The notes: generated by a model from the letters alone, not told the origin. Shown: positions 48,404 to 61,600, counted from the first letter of the stretch. The stretch: DNA of 64,000 nucleotides from Branchiostoma floridae (GCF_000003815.2 NC_049991.1:993259-1057258); one strand, 5' to 3'. A program made the numbers and translations.

Positions 48404-50088
48404 GTCTTTTTAGCGAATGCCCACAAACGCCCACTCTAGAGAAGTCCGCGCTGCACGAATCTCATTTTTTTTGCTTGGAATATGTCCATGTTGTGCTCCC
48501 ATGTATTAATCCTGAGTTTCAAGTCAATCCATTGACCCGAAGTGACATAAATCAAAGTTTTCGATTCTCGGTGGTCTTTTTAGCGAACGCCCAGCAAAAT
48601 GTCTTTTTAGCGAATGCCCACTATATCCACAAAAAAATCGGCCGTCGCGCAACGACACCTAAACCTACCGCCACAAACATGTTCAAGATGGTGTCCCATT
48701 GATGTGTACGGAGTTTCTGTGCTTTACAAGCATTTTAAGTCCCTGTTTTTGGTCAAAATGTACGGCGACGATACTACCATACTTTAACTATAGCAATTCA
48801 AAATGGCGGGCACTAGTCATGTGACCTCCTTGCGGGACTGTTCTATAAGTATCGCGGGAGGGGCTGTTGTAGCATAGCTTCTCATACAACCATTTTAGAG
48901 TGAATTCTGAACAAGATTTTCATTTCATAGTGCTATCATCTGACTGATATTTACAATGTGGTCATTTTTTCTGTGCTATTATTACCCAGGTTTGAGGAAC
49001 TTAGTGCAAATTTGGATATTGCTTCACCTCAGTGCCCAATTAATGTACAAAAGGTTCAGACACATTAGTGTTATAAACCTGAATAGGGGCAGGTAACCAA
49101 TACTAGAAAAACATAGCTATTTATTATGAACAATACTATTTACATTATAATAATAACTCTTCACCAAACTGGACTTTTGATATCTTTATTTATCACAGAA
49201 ACATTGTTACAATGAGGATTTGATTAGATGAGTATCTGTTACAGTGTGTACAAACTTATTTCAAATACAAAAATGTATTTCGTTTCACTTCCTAAATATT
49301 TTTAAAGTATTGGAAGAAGTTGACACATAAACAATATTAATTGCATTATCTATGTGCAGTAAAATATGACCACATGCTATCAATAGCCTAATAAAATGTT
49401 GGAACATGGCACTAGCGGGCTCCCCTTCTGAGTACAGAAAGGAAATGTTTTATAACATTTAGTTATGACGTAGAAAATTTCAATTGTAAAATGTACCTTT
49501 ATTAACATTTACAAACAAATTGTTTTTTTCTCTTCTTAATAAATGACAACAATACAGGTAAGTAAGGTGTGTTTCCTTTTATAACAGGCCAGGTAAGACG
49601 CCGTACAGGTAAGTAAGGTGTGTTTCCTTTTATGGCAGACCAGGTTAGACACCGTACAGGTGAGTAAGGTGTGTTTCCTTGACTACAGACTAGGCAAGAC
49701 ACCTTACAGGTGAGCAACGTGTATTTCCTTTGATTACAGACCAGGTAAGACACCGTACAGGTGAGTAAGGTGTGTTTCCTTGACTACAGGTCAGGTAAGA
49801 CACCATACAGGTAAGGAAGGTGTGTTTCCTTTTATAACAGACTAGGTAAGACACCGTACAGGTGAGTAACGTGTATTTACTCTGATTACAGACCAGGTAA
49901 GACACCATACAGGTGAGTAACGTGTATTTTCTTTGATAACAGGCCAGGTAAGACACCATACAGGTAAGTAAGGTGTGTTTCTTTTTATAACAGACCAAGT
50001 ATGACACCGTGCATGTGAGTAACGTGTATTTCCTTTGATTACAGACCAGGTAAGACACCATACAGGTGAGTAACGTGTATTTCCTTTG
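48404..50088. repeat. Left arm of the large palindrome
   Basis: Inverse of 50516-52202. Includes GGTCTTTTTAGCGAATGCCC at the outer edge and about 10.5 units of the 51-bp minisatellite at the inner edge. Confidence 0.92.
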
Positions 50089-50515
50089 ATTACAGACCAG
50101 GTAAGACACCGCACAGGTGAGTAAGGTGTGTTTCCTTTGTCTATAGACCAGATAGGGTATTACACAGGTGAGTAAGGCGTCTTTCCTTTGCCTATATACC
50201 ATATAGGCCATTATACAGGTGAGTTAGGCGTCTTTCCTTTGCCTATAAACCAGATAGGGTATTATGCAGGTGAGTAAAGCAACTTTCCTTTGCCTGTAGA
50301 CCAGATAGGGTATTATACAGGTAAGTTAGGTGTCTTTCCTTCGCCTATATACCAGATGGAGCATTATACAGGTAAGTAAGGTGTCTTTCCCTTGCCTATA
50401 TACCAGATAGGCCATTATACAGGTGAATAAGGTGTCTTTCCTTTGCCTATAGACCAGATAGGCCATTAAATAGGTGAGTAAGGTGTCTTTCCTTTGCCTA
50501 TAGACCAGATAGGGT
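49554..50515. repeat. 51-bp minisatellite, about 19 units (left arm plus loop)
   Basis: ACAGGT recurs at 49554, 49605 and 49656 and continues at 51-bp spacing. Each unit contains CAG|GTRAGTAAG and TTTCCTTTTATAACAG. Units in the loop (after about 50100) diverge to CCTATAGACCAGATAGGGT. The 17-residue period keeps long minus-strand frames open, but these are not credible genes. Confidence 0.93.
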
Positions 50516-52202
50516 CAAAGGAAATACACGTTACTCACCTGTATGGTGTCTTACCTGGTCTGTAATCAAAGGAAATACACGTTACTCACATGCACGGTGT
50601 CATACTTGGTCTGTTATAAAAAGAAACACACCTTACTTACCTGTATGGTGTCTTACCTGGCCTGTTATCAAAGAAAATACACGTTACTCACCTGTATGGT
50701 GTCTTACCTGGTCTGTAATCAGAGTAAATACACGTTACTCACCTGTACGGTGTCTTACCTAGTCTTTTATAAAAGGAAACACACCTTCCTTACCTGTATG
50801 GTGTCTTACCTGACCTGTAGTCAAGGAAACACACCTTACTCACCTGTACGGTGTCTTACCTGGTCTGTAATCAAAGGAAATACACGTTGCTCACCTGTAA
50901 GGTGTCTTGCCTAGTCTGTAGTCAAGGAAACACACCTTACTCACCTGTACGGTGTCTAACCTGGTCTGCCATAAAAGGAAACACACCTTACTTACCTGTA
51001 CGGCGTCTTACCTGGCCTGTTATAAAAGGAAACACACCTTACTTACCTGTATTGTTGTCATTTATTAAGAAGAGAAAAAACAATTTGTTTGTAAATGTTA
51101 ATAAAGGTACATTTTACAATTGAAATTTTCTACGTCATAACTAAATGTTATAAAACATTTCCTTTCTGTACTCAGAAGAGGAGCCCGCTTGTGCCATGTT
51201 CCAACATTTTATTAGGCTATTGATAGCATGTGGTCATATTTTACTGCACATAAATAATGCAATTAATATTGTTTATGTGTCATCTTCTTCCAATACTTTA
51301 AAAATATTTAGGAAGTGAAACGATATACATTTTTGTATTTGAAATAAGTTTGTACACACTGTAACAGATACTCATCTAATCAAATCCTCATTGTAACAAT
51401 GTTTCTGTGATAAATATAGATAAGAAAAGTCCAGTTTGGTGAAGAGTTATTATTATAATGTAAATAGTATTGTTCATAATAAATAGCTATGTTTTTCTAG
51501 TATTGGTTACCTGCCCCTATTCAGGTTTATAACACTAATGTGTCTGAGCCTTTTGTACATTAATTGGGCGCTGAGGTGAATCAATATCCAAATTTGCACT
51601 AAGTTCCTCAAACCTGGGTAATAATAGCACAGAAAAAATGACCACATTGTAAATATCAGTCAGATGATAGCACTATGAAATGAAAATCTTGTTCAGAATT
51701 CACTCTAAAATGGTTGTATGAGAAGCTATGCTTCAACAGCCCCTCCCGCGATACTTATAGAACAGTCCCGCAAGGAGGTCACATGACTAGTGCCCGCCAT
51801 TTTGAATTGCTATAGTTAAAGTATGGTAGTATCGTCGCCGTACATTTTGACCAAAAACAGGGACTTAAAATGCTTGTAAAGCACAGAAACTCCGTACACA
51901 TCAATGGGACACCATCTTGAACATGTTTGTGGCGGTAGGTTTAGGTGTCGTTGCGCGACAGCCGATATTTTTGTGGATATAGTGGGCATTCGCTAAAAAG
52001 ACAAATTTTGCTGGGCGTTCGCTAAAAAGACCATCGAGAATCGAAAACTTTGATTTATGTCACTTCGGGTCAATGGATTGACTTGAAACTCAGGATTAAT
52101 ACATGGGAGCACAACGTGGACATATTCCAAGCAAAAAAAATGAGATTCGTGCAGCGCGGACTTCTCTAGAGTGGGCGTTTGTGGGCATTCGCTAAAAAGA
52201 CC
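50516..52202. repeat. Right arm of the large palindrome
   Basis: Inverse of 48404-50088. The 51-bp units occupy about 50516-51052. Confidence 0.92.
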
Positions 52203-52346
52203 ATGCGGTGCGTTGCATAAGAAATATTTTCAACTTTTACGGAGAGTTGCATAGCGAGCCGCTGTGAGCCGCGCTCAAAGTGGACCCCAAAATGGCCGAC
52301 TTCGCTCATCCCTGGGGGTGGATCACGTGACTGAATAAGCCCTATA

Positions 52347-52450
52347 CCCCCTCGTCCCGGTTCATCACTGGGGGTGACTTTCTCATCCAGATGGCCTCCT
52401 TAATCCACCGTGCCCGCCTGTTGTCTTCCCTGTCTATGACCTTCGCCCCC
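52347..52450 (-). pseudogene. Upstream half of split RT/GIY-YIG-type coding tail (copy A)
   Basis: The minus strand reads EGAKVIDREDNRRARWIKEA then IWMRKSPPVMNRDEGV, interrupted at the TATA target by the palindromic element and resumed at 47404. See copy B at 52453. Confidence 0.6.
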
Positions 52451-52452
52451 TC

Positions 52453-52611
52453 CGGTGGATTGAGGAGGCCATCTGGATAAGAAAGTCAACCCCAGTGATG
52501 AACCGGGACGAGGGGGTATGCAAGCTTAGCCACATTTGGGATTGTTTTCTCACTGCCAAAGCGCCACCTACATCGGCTACATATAGCGGTGAGAAGCAGA
52601 ACTCCAATTAG
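52453..52611 (+). pseudogene. RT/GIY-YIG-type coding tail, uninterrupted copy B
   Basis: The plus strand reads RWIEEAIWIRKSTPVMNRDE, GVCKLSHIWDCFLTAKAPPT, SATYSGEKQNSN and stop. It is head-to-head with copy A, their 5'-truncated starts meeting near 52450. It supplies the empty-site reference that sets copy A's target duplication at TATA. Confidence 0.6.
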
Positions 52612-52733
52612 AAGCTCTGACGAAGGTGTCTGAGAGACATCGAAAAAGTAAGCAATGTAAGTAACTGCTGGTTGTGTAAAAAGAATTCTCTTGTATCCTA
52701 TATTTTACCAACCTGATGAAACTTTTTTCGGAT

Positions 52734-52850
52734 AATCTGTCTATCATTAATCTAGATGTAGTTACCAATGACATCTTCTGCAGACTCCAAATCTAATGAG
52801 AGAGTGTGATATAAAGAAATGGGCAAAAATAACAACAAGATTCCTAAATT
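52734..52850. repeat. Right member of the long direct repeat
   Basis: Same orientation as 47114-47227, with a small insertion (ACTCCAA) and a few substitutions. Confidence 0.8.
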
Positions 52851-54645
52851 TTGAACATGTAAGCTATGAAGTCGACAGAATTGTGAGTTGGTCAACAGGT
52901 TTCAAGATCGAAGCAATTTGAGGCTGAAAAATACTTAGTATACATTCAAGTATTATAAGTTGACAATGACAGAGTTGTGCTATGCTATCATCCATGAGTC
53001 ACTTCAACTCACTCACTTGTAATCATTTATAGTCTGTAGCACAGTTTTGTCTTTCTGTCATCTTTGGACTGAAGATTGAAAACTTCTCCATGCAGACTCC
53101 TAACACAGACGATCCATTAATAATTAATATGGTGACCAGAAATTGCTTTGATCTTGAAAGCAGCAGATTAACTCAAAATAACTGGTAAATACTCAAGACT
53201 TTCTGCGTTTTGTTATTCATAAATTCATAAACAATGTATCTAGAGTGCCATACAAGGTTGTTGTGCTGTGTACACTACCGTACGAGGTGTTTAGGCAGAT
53301 GGCCGAACCTCTGCTTGGAGAGTACAAATTCTGTGTCATGTAAGACTGCCAAGTGGATCATTCCTGGTTTTGGTTCAGTAATACTTCTTATTGTATATTG
53401 TACACACTCAAGGTGGCAACATTTCGTACTTTGATCCATGAAGTAAATCAAGAATTCACCACATATATACTGTGTTGGGTCAATAAAAGTCAGTGGCTGG
53501 GTGCTTTGTCTAGTGCCAATATTTGTGTGATGGTTTCGCTTTCCTCTCTATATGTGGTGGATTCAGGAGTTACTTCTGCAGAATCGCTCTCAGCGTGTTT
53601 TGTGTGTGATTAATCGGATTGTCTGAAAACGAGTGTGAACGCATGTTTTTAAATCGGATTGCAAAATTATGATTCAGATCATGTTTGATCCACTTGTTCT
53701 TTTTGAGTGTGAATGCATGGGGTCTAAGTTAATGGGTGATGTAGTTACTTGGTTATTAATATTCCTCCCCATCTTTTATAGCATTAAGTAGTTTAAAAAC
53801 CTCACAAAGTCAAAATAAGAGGAATATGTCTGATCTCAAGATGGATCTCAAATGTACATTGTACTTGAATGAATAAGACGTTAAAGACTATTGGGCCACA
53901 CCAATTTTATTTGATTTCTCATATTTAGATGTCATTATAATACAATGTTGATAGGCTGCCTTGCCACTGTTGTATGTACATAAAGATCTTGATAACATAT
54001 GGCAGAGCAAGAAATACATACTAAAAATGCGCACTGGTACCTGTATAGAACAGTTATAGCTTTATTATAGTAGAGTATCATTAGTAATATTGGTTCCAGT
54101 ATTTGACTATGTTGCAGCATGGGTCCCTAACACATGTTGGCAGTGGTCTGCTAGTCGTCACACCATGCTTATACATCAGTCATGTATTAGTCCCTACAAA
54201 AGCTGGGTCTATCCTGGCATTATCTACTTGAATAATCTGCTATATGTAACAGGATGGATTGTTCACCACTAGTAAAGAGTTTTTGAACAGTTTGGCCATT
54301 GATTCATAGCAAACATTGAGATACGTTGTACAGAACCCTATAAAGGCAGCAATAACACAGAAATGAAAATGAAGGAAGATGTACTCCTGGTGATCTTATT
54401 GACTACATTCATGTACAAGGTTACAGAATCTGCACATCCTCCTACAACAAGTTACAAACAAACATACAGTATACTAGTTGAAAAAAAGGGCCAACAATAT
54501 TGCCCAGGACATCAGTAAATATTATGTCTTAAAAAGTTCACAAGGCGATGAATATTTGGCATGTATACAGTTGTAACTACTATCCACCTTTCAGTGGACA
54601 AAGTTGCACAAGTTGTTCAATGACATGCTTTTGTTTCTTTCTTCC
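52851..54645. other. No gene recognised; probable 3' UTR/downstream flank of the CUB gene
   Basis: No exon was supported. Minus-strand AATAAA signals at about 54061-54066 and 53908 could terminate the CUB-gene transcript. Confidence 0.35.
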
Positions 54646-57600
54646 TCACCTAATGTTGCTGATCATAATGATTTGGATTTCGTTTGAATTTTGCCTCTGA
54701 TTGACAGTCTCGGATTGCTCATAGACCCTTGACTCATCTTCACAATCATCCTCTCCACAATACTGGATACAGCAGCATGTGATGATCAGTATCACAGCCA
54801 GCAGTACACCCCCTACCACGGTTGGTACGATCCATGACTGGACTGATGGTTTGGGGTGTGGGATGGGATTTCTCCCAGCTGTTTAGAAATTAAGGAACAT
54901 TTCTGTCATGATGTAAAGATATTGTGATATACTGTAAATGCATTTCAGTTCATCTGTAAATGCATTTAAGTTCGCGGGGATTTAATTTCGCGGTAGCGGG
55001 AAAAAGTACTTTTCGTGGTGGTTTTAATTTCGCGGTAGCACCATGCACTGTAGTATCTTAATGCTCTGGAAAAATGTTCGTGGTGGTTTTAAATTCGCGG
55101 TGACATGGCCAGCGCGAAAACCGCAAACATAAATCCACCGAGAACATTTCTGCATTTACAGTAGTTGATGTCAAAACAGTGTTGTGGATATATATTTCAA
55201 CAGCAGCTTTAAGACAATACTACAAATGTGTAACAGTTACATGTATAATGATTTGATAGTTTGTAGCGTTACATTTCAAGCCTTAATTAAGCTAGTTTGG
55301 TGGCTTCCTGTGAAGGTGGCTATGATGAATAGTATCACATGACCAGATGTAGATTGGAACAAAATCTACTTGACTGCCAGTTTGATCTACTCACCAGAAG
55401 TAGTGACTGTACTAGTAGACACTGGTATGGTCGTGGGTGCCATTGATGTAGTTGTTGGTGAAGCCGTTGTCGGTTCCCTCCTTGTGGATGCAGTGGACAT
55501 CCTTCTTGATGCGTCAGCTGTAGAAGGAGGGGGTGTCATTGTTTGTACAGGTGTCGTAGCTTTCAGGGTTGTTGCCATCAATGTAGTTGTTGGTGAAGTG
55601 GTTGTAGCAGCAGCAGCTGTAGTAGTGTCCCTGCCATCAGTAGCTGAACCTCCGCTAGTACTGCCTCCTGAACCAGATACCACACTAGTAGGACGAACCG
55701 TAGTGGTACTCATGCAGTCTGTCAAAATGGTTAGAATAATGTTAAGAAACTGAGAATACAGTATCAGTTCTCAGCTGAAATTTGTATACACATCACTGTA
55801 CTGGTCACATGCTTACTTTCATTTCTGAGCTATGTAGTTTTTCTTTTGCAGCCATAAGGATGGAGCACGGTGTGATTGTGGTGCCACTTAAATTCAGAGT
55901 GGCCACCAATATAGAAGTTTATTTGCAAGTTCTTGCCCGAGGGCTAATTGCAACATGAAACATACAGAGAATATAATAAACATGTATAAAATGAAATACT
56001 TTGGTATAGATAACAATGGTGACAAGTGTAAACGAGTGACTATTCTATCAATGGTATGGACTGCTGAGAGCTACAATCTACGTATTTAGGGTTTGACTTC
56101 TTTTCTGGAAGCAGTGGAAGACGAAGTGTCCCACTTTTTCTATGATGCGTGGGTTATGTGACGTTAACAGCGTTATAGTTTTGTTTTCGTCGGTAAGCGT
56201 TTGGAAATTTTTGTGGAATTTGCATGCCTCTTCAAATAACTCCTTTCTTTCCTGATCGTTAGAGAGGCAGTTAGAAATAAAATGTATTTCGTCTTCCACC
56301 GGTTTTGCCATACAATGGTTACAGGTTCTTTCGCCCACAGGTAGCTTTTTGTACCGCCCTCTCTCAATTTCAAGGGGGTGGGCGCTAATTCTAAGTTTGC
56401 ACATTGCCGATCTGACCTCGAATTTATCTAGTAACGTTAAATAAGTTTCCATTGAGTATCCCTTCTTTAGTTTCTTGAAAAATCTTAACTTACCATTATC
56501 TGTGGACAGTCTATGAGAAAATGTCTGGATATATATATCTTCTAACCTTTTTCTTAACGATGTACATATATGCTTATTGTCTAGCTGTGAATTCATAGAG
56601 TTCCATAGGTAAGAGTAACCAGTATTGTCTAGAATTTCCTTTACGTGTTGTAACCAGTATTTCTTAAGCCTGTTATTCGGTATAGATTGCTGACAGAGTA
56701 AAGCGTCTACTTGTAAGGGATGTGTTGAGAAGTCCAACTGTTTGAGGTGCAGCCAATACTTAACTGTACGTATGGATATATCTATGTCTATTGGGTACAT
56801 TCCAAGCTCTGCTCTACTAGCTATGTTACTTGAATTTCTATGTACACCGAGAACATTTTTACAAAAACGGTTCTGTGTAATTTCTGCTGGGCAACTGTCA
56901 TCTGAATAAGCTTTACCCCAAATCTCACAACCATATAATATAATAGGTTTGATACATGTACTAAATAGTGTGAGCAGAGCCTTTGGAGACAGAGATGAAT
57001 GCATCAGGGATTTCAGACTGAAAATGGCTTTGCGTGCTTTCAAGGACAGTTGTTTCTTTGCTAGAGAATAGGTACCTGAGGGGGATAACGTCAGGCCTAA
57101 GTAAGAATAGGAGGTTGCAATATCTATAGTATCTTTACCGAAAGTAAAATTAATGTTTTTGAAGATTCGTCCGAGATTGTTGAAAATCATAACTTTGGTT
57201 TTCTTTAGGTTCACCTGAAGTTTCCATTTCTCGCAAAATGCATGGAGTTTATCCAGAGCGCATTGTAAACCTGTTTCAGATTCTGAAAACAACACTACGT
57301 CGTCAGCATATAGCAGGGAGGATACAAGTAGATTATGCAGGGAGGGTGGGGCACAGTCAGGGCTGTCTAAATCTTTTACCAGGTCATTTATGAATAAATT
57401 GAAAAGGGCAGGGCTGAGGTTACACCCCTGCCTTACGCCTCTGTCTGTTGTGAATAGGGGTGTCAGACCAGCTGGCGTTTTAACACGTTTGTGGGTTGCT
57501 ATACATGGATTTTATTACACTGTACAATTTTCCGCCTATTCCTGAGTTCAGTAATTTATAACGAAGACCTTCCCGCCAGACACTGTCAAATGCTTTTTTA

Positions 57601-58639
57601 AAATCTACGAAGCATGCATACAGGCGTTTGTTAGTGTTATTGTATTTAGATATTAATGTGTCAATGACAAAGAGGTTATCATTAGTTCCAAAGTTATTTC
57701 TGAAGCCGGCTTGGTTGGCGGAAATGAGATAATTTTCATCTAGATAGTTAGTAAGACGTTTGTTAATTACAGTCGTGAACAGCTTAGCGAGGCAGCTAAT
57801 GACAGAGATCCCCCTATAGTTATTGGGATCATCTTTGGGGCCACTTTTGTGTATTGGGACAATGTGACTTTCACCCCATTGTTTAGGAAAGTGGCCAGAA
57901 GACAAAAAAAGGTTAAAGAGCTTAGTTAGCGGTCTTGTAAGTATATGGGCTGCACATTTGATCATTTCATTAAGTATCAAATCGTTTCCAGAAGCTTTGT
58001 TGTTCTTTACTTGGGCAATTGCTTGTCTGATTTCGTAAAGCAGTGAATAATAAGCTGTGTGTTCATGGTAGCACCATCCTGTGAACTTAAATTCATTGTA
58101 CAGTAATATACTGTAGCCACATACTGGTACTGTAATGGGAACCCTGCACCTACAAGATGTATATTATGTGAAAATGTGAAAAGTCAGAAATCACTGGTTA
58201 CTCATGCAGCAAGGGTGCTACAGACGCACAGAACAGTCAACGTTTGACTTTGACAATGCTGGCATGATCAACTGTCATTGATCTAATCGATATCTACCCT
58301 GAAAAGTACAGTAGTACTTTTCTACTATGATGTTATACATGTAGGTTGTATGGAGATATGAATGAATGCGAACTCAAAAAATGATTTGTTATGTCTTCAC
58401 CATAGCAAAGTACCTCAAACATTTCATTATTGTGATACTGTGACAATCTATAGTACATACACTTAGTGAGAAGGGGGTGCCATAGGCGGCATGAGAAGAC
58501 AGAATGTAAATGTTCATGGTGATTTTGAGTTTATGATGAAGCTGCCAGTGTGAAAACTGCTAACATAAAATCACCATAAAAGTTTCTGCAATTACAGTAT
58601 CGCAAGAAGTTCTGTATTCTCTGTCATGTACCTGTTTCA

Positions 58640-58670
<31 letters not shown>

Positions 58671-61600
58671 CCTATTTCAAAGAACTCAGCAATGAAGCCA
58701 GGTGATGTCCCAGCGGAGTCAGTGCTGAACTCCACCGTCATCTCATGGAAGCAGGACAGAATGTCTGCAGGACCTGTGTTGGCTTTACTGGAACCACAGT
58801 ATGTCCCTATGGAAAATATTGCACTCTAACATTATGCTAATTCTGCTTGGTACTCAAAGACCACCACATTTAAGAAGAAAAAAGATCTACTGATGCAGCA
58901 TCAGTAGTTATTCGAGGCATGCACACTCCAGATATCCAGGTGTTCAGGATATTCTGATTAACTGAAAATTCAGTTCTTTATAAATCCATTTATGTCAGAG
59001 GAAACAATGGAAAGTTTTCCTGAGTGAGGAAACCTTAAGATTTACAATGTAATGGCTTTAGGATACCCAGCAAAATCATGAGGTTGATTTTATACATGTA
59101 TGAAGACTTGAGCTTGATGCAAAATGTCTTCTCGAGTGATGTAAGAAAGAAAAGACAGTACCCTGGATCTGTATCCTGCAAATTTGGCCAAAGTCTCTTT
59201 CAGTCTTGACACAGCTGACAGATTTGTTAAGGGGGCAGGCAATATACAGCATACTACATGTACACGTACTTTATCTAAATGTACTAATGTGTGTTGTGTA
59301 TCTTTCAATGAGTTTTATGGAGGGTTTGGAACAGAAAATATTTACCTATCTCCACGCCATTTGCAGAGACCTTGAGGTTATCTGCTCCACTGCAACCAAG
59401 CGCCACGTCGACTTCAAAGCTTCTGGGGAAAGTCAAGCGGATGGATTTCCCTGTGACGACAGTGATTGTCCACCTACAGTAGGCGTCGTTAACGTAGTTC
59501 TCAGTGCCGTAGAACATGGATGCGATGGCGCCCCTGCTGGACTCAGTCCAGGATGACAGGTCATTACAGCCAGAGTCCAGGTCTGAGGAGTGATTCAGTG
59601 CTTGTATTAGTGATTAGAGTTTTCTATTATGAGTAATACAATATTGCAATGTAACAGTTTAACGAAAAAATAATTTTATTGGAGAACTCAATCCACAACT
59701 TTATTGGGAAGAGATACACAAAGTAGTGATGTTGTCTGACCACTTAATATTTCTGTCTGTTGGTGATTGTCATTGAAGTTCCTCCCAATATGTGCTGGGA
59801 GATTTTAAAATGGCCACTCTAGCAGTCAAACATAACTCCACCCACTAGGCTAGTGTTATGGCTGAGGAATTTACACATGTCATGTTATATTTTCCGATCT
59901 AACATCAATTCTAGGATTCAAAGTTGGTTTGAAGAAAATCGGACATCGTTTCGCGAAATCGCTTTTTCATGCAATAAAATGCTCTTTTTGCCTCAGAAGA
60001 CCAAATTGAGCTTTTTTTATCCAAAAGTTGCATATTTGATGTCACAAAATTATTCCGCATCCAATAAAGTTGGTTTGAAGAAAATCGGACATCGTTTCGC
60101 GAAAACGCTTTTTCATGTGACAAAATGCTCTTTTTGCCTCAGAAGAGCAAATTGAGCTTTTTTGATCCAAAAGTTGTATATTTGATGTCACAAAATTATT
60201 CCGCATTCAATGAAGTTGGTTTGAAGAAAATCGGACATCGTTTCGCGAAAACGCTTTTTCATGTGACAAAATGCTCTTTTTGCCTCAGAAGACCAAATTG
60301 AGCTTTTTTGATCCAAAAGTTGCATATTTGATGTCACAAAATTATTCCGCATCCAATAAAGTTGGTTTGAAGAAAATCGGACATCGTTTCGCGAAAACGC
60401 TTTTTCATGTGACAAAATGCTCTTTTTGCCTCAGAAGAGCAAATCGAGCTTTTTTGATCCAAAAGCTTCATATTTGATGTCACAAAATTATTCCGCACCC
60501 AATAAAGTTGGTTTGAAGAAAATCAGACATCGTTTCGTGAAATCGCTTTTTCATGTGGCAAAATGCTCTTTTTGCCTCAGAAGAGCAAATCAAGCTTTTT
60601 TGATCCAACAGTTGCATATTTGATGTCACAGAATTATTCCGCACCCAATAAAGTTGGTTTGAAGAAAATCGGACATCGTTTCGCGAAATCGCTTTTTCAT
60701 GTGACAAAATGCTCTTTTTGCCTCAGAAGACCAAATTGAGCTTTTTCAATGCAAAAGTTGCATATTTGATGTCACAAAATTATTCCGCACCCAATAAAGT
60801 TGGTTTGAAGAAAATCGGACATCGTTTCGCGAAAACGCTTTTTCATGTGAAAAATGCTCTTTTTGCCTCAGAAGACCAAATTGAGCTTTTTCAATGCAAA
60901 AGTTGCTTATTTGATGTCACAAAATTATTCCGCACCCAATAAAGTTGGTTTGAAGAAAATTGGACATTGTTTCGCAAAAACGCTTTTTCATGTGACAAAA
61001 TGCTCTTTTTGCCTCAGAAGACCAAATTGAGCTTTTTTTATCCAAAAGTTGCATATTCGATGCAAGAAAATTATTCCACACCCAATAAAGTTGTTTTAAA
61101 GAAAATCGAACATCGCGAAAACCCCTCTTTTTATACAAGTTAGCTGCATCTTTTGAACCCACAAAAGTACAGTATATTTTTACGTCTGTCACGTTTGGAC
61201 TGACGAAAGTACAGTTTGTTTTTATATATATCCATATATCTTTTTAACCAAGTACACTATAATATGTGAGATCGCATAGCACAACGGCAGCGTGTTTGCC
61301 TCTGGACTGAGAGGTCTCGAGTTTGAATCCAGCCGCGTGTCACCGATCTTGTGCCCTTGCGAAAGGCACTGTACACGACTTTCCTCACTTTACTCAGGTG
61401 AAAATGAGTACCTAGCTTCGGCTAGGGCCATCCCTTGGATAGGAAATTAAATGAAGGTCCCGTGTATGGGTCCCGTGCATGGGGAGATCCACATCCCATG
61501 CACGTTAAAGAAGTCCCACACGTGCGATGGTGCGGTGTGGGATGGAGCAATTCCTTCTGTCTGGAGTTGGTGGTTCACTACAAATCGTCCGGACGGAGGC

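Larger units (their letters stand above)
47409..52342. mobile_element. 4.9-kb palindromic element with TATA target duplication
   Basis: Terminal inverted repeats GGGCTTATTCA... and ...TGAATAAGCCC are flanked by TATA at 47405-47408 and 52343-52346. Layout: left unique part 47409-48403; left arm 48404-50088; loop 50089-50515; right arm 50516-52202; right unique part 52203-52342. The arms match base for base except for scattered changes (for example near 48872 and 51735) with about 2 bp net length difference. No transposase was recognised. Confidence 0.9.

Noticed and set aside
49690-50211. Long minus-strand frame of 173 codons with YLVCNQRKYTLLTC repeats
   Set aside because: It is produced by the 51-bp minisatellite (51 is a multiple of three) and recurs on the opposite arm. 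No start context or domain.
49554-51052. CRISPR array
   Set aside because: Contiguous tandem repeats without unique spacers, in animal DNA.
59090-59308. Possible extra CUB-gene exon on the minus strand
   Set aside because: The flanking exons already join in phase and complete the CUB domain; no conserved residues in this frame.
59853-61192. Several 68-100 codon frames with LFLPQKTKLSFF
   Set aside because: Successive windows onto the 146-bp satellite.
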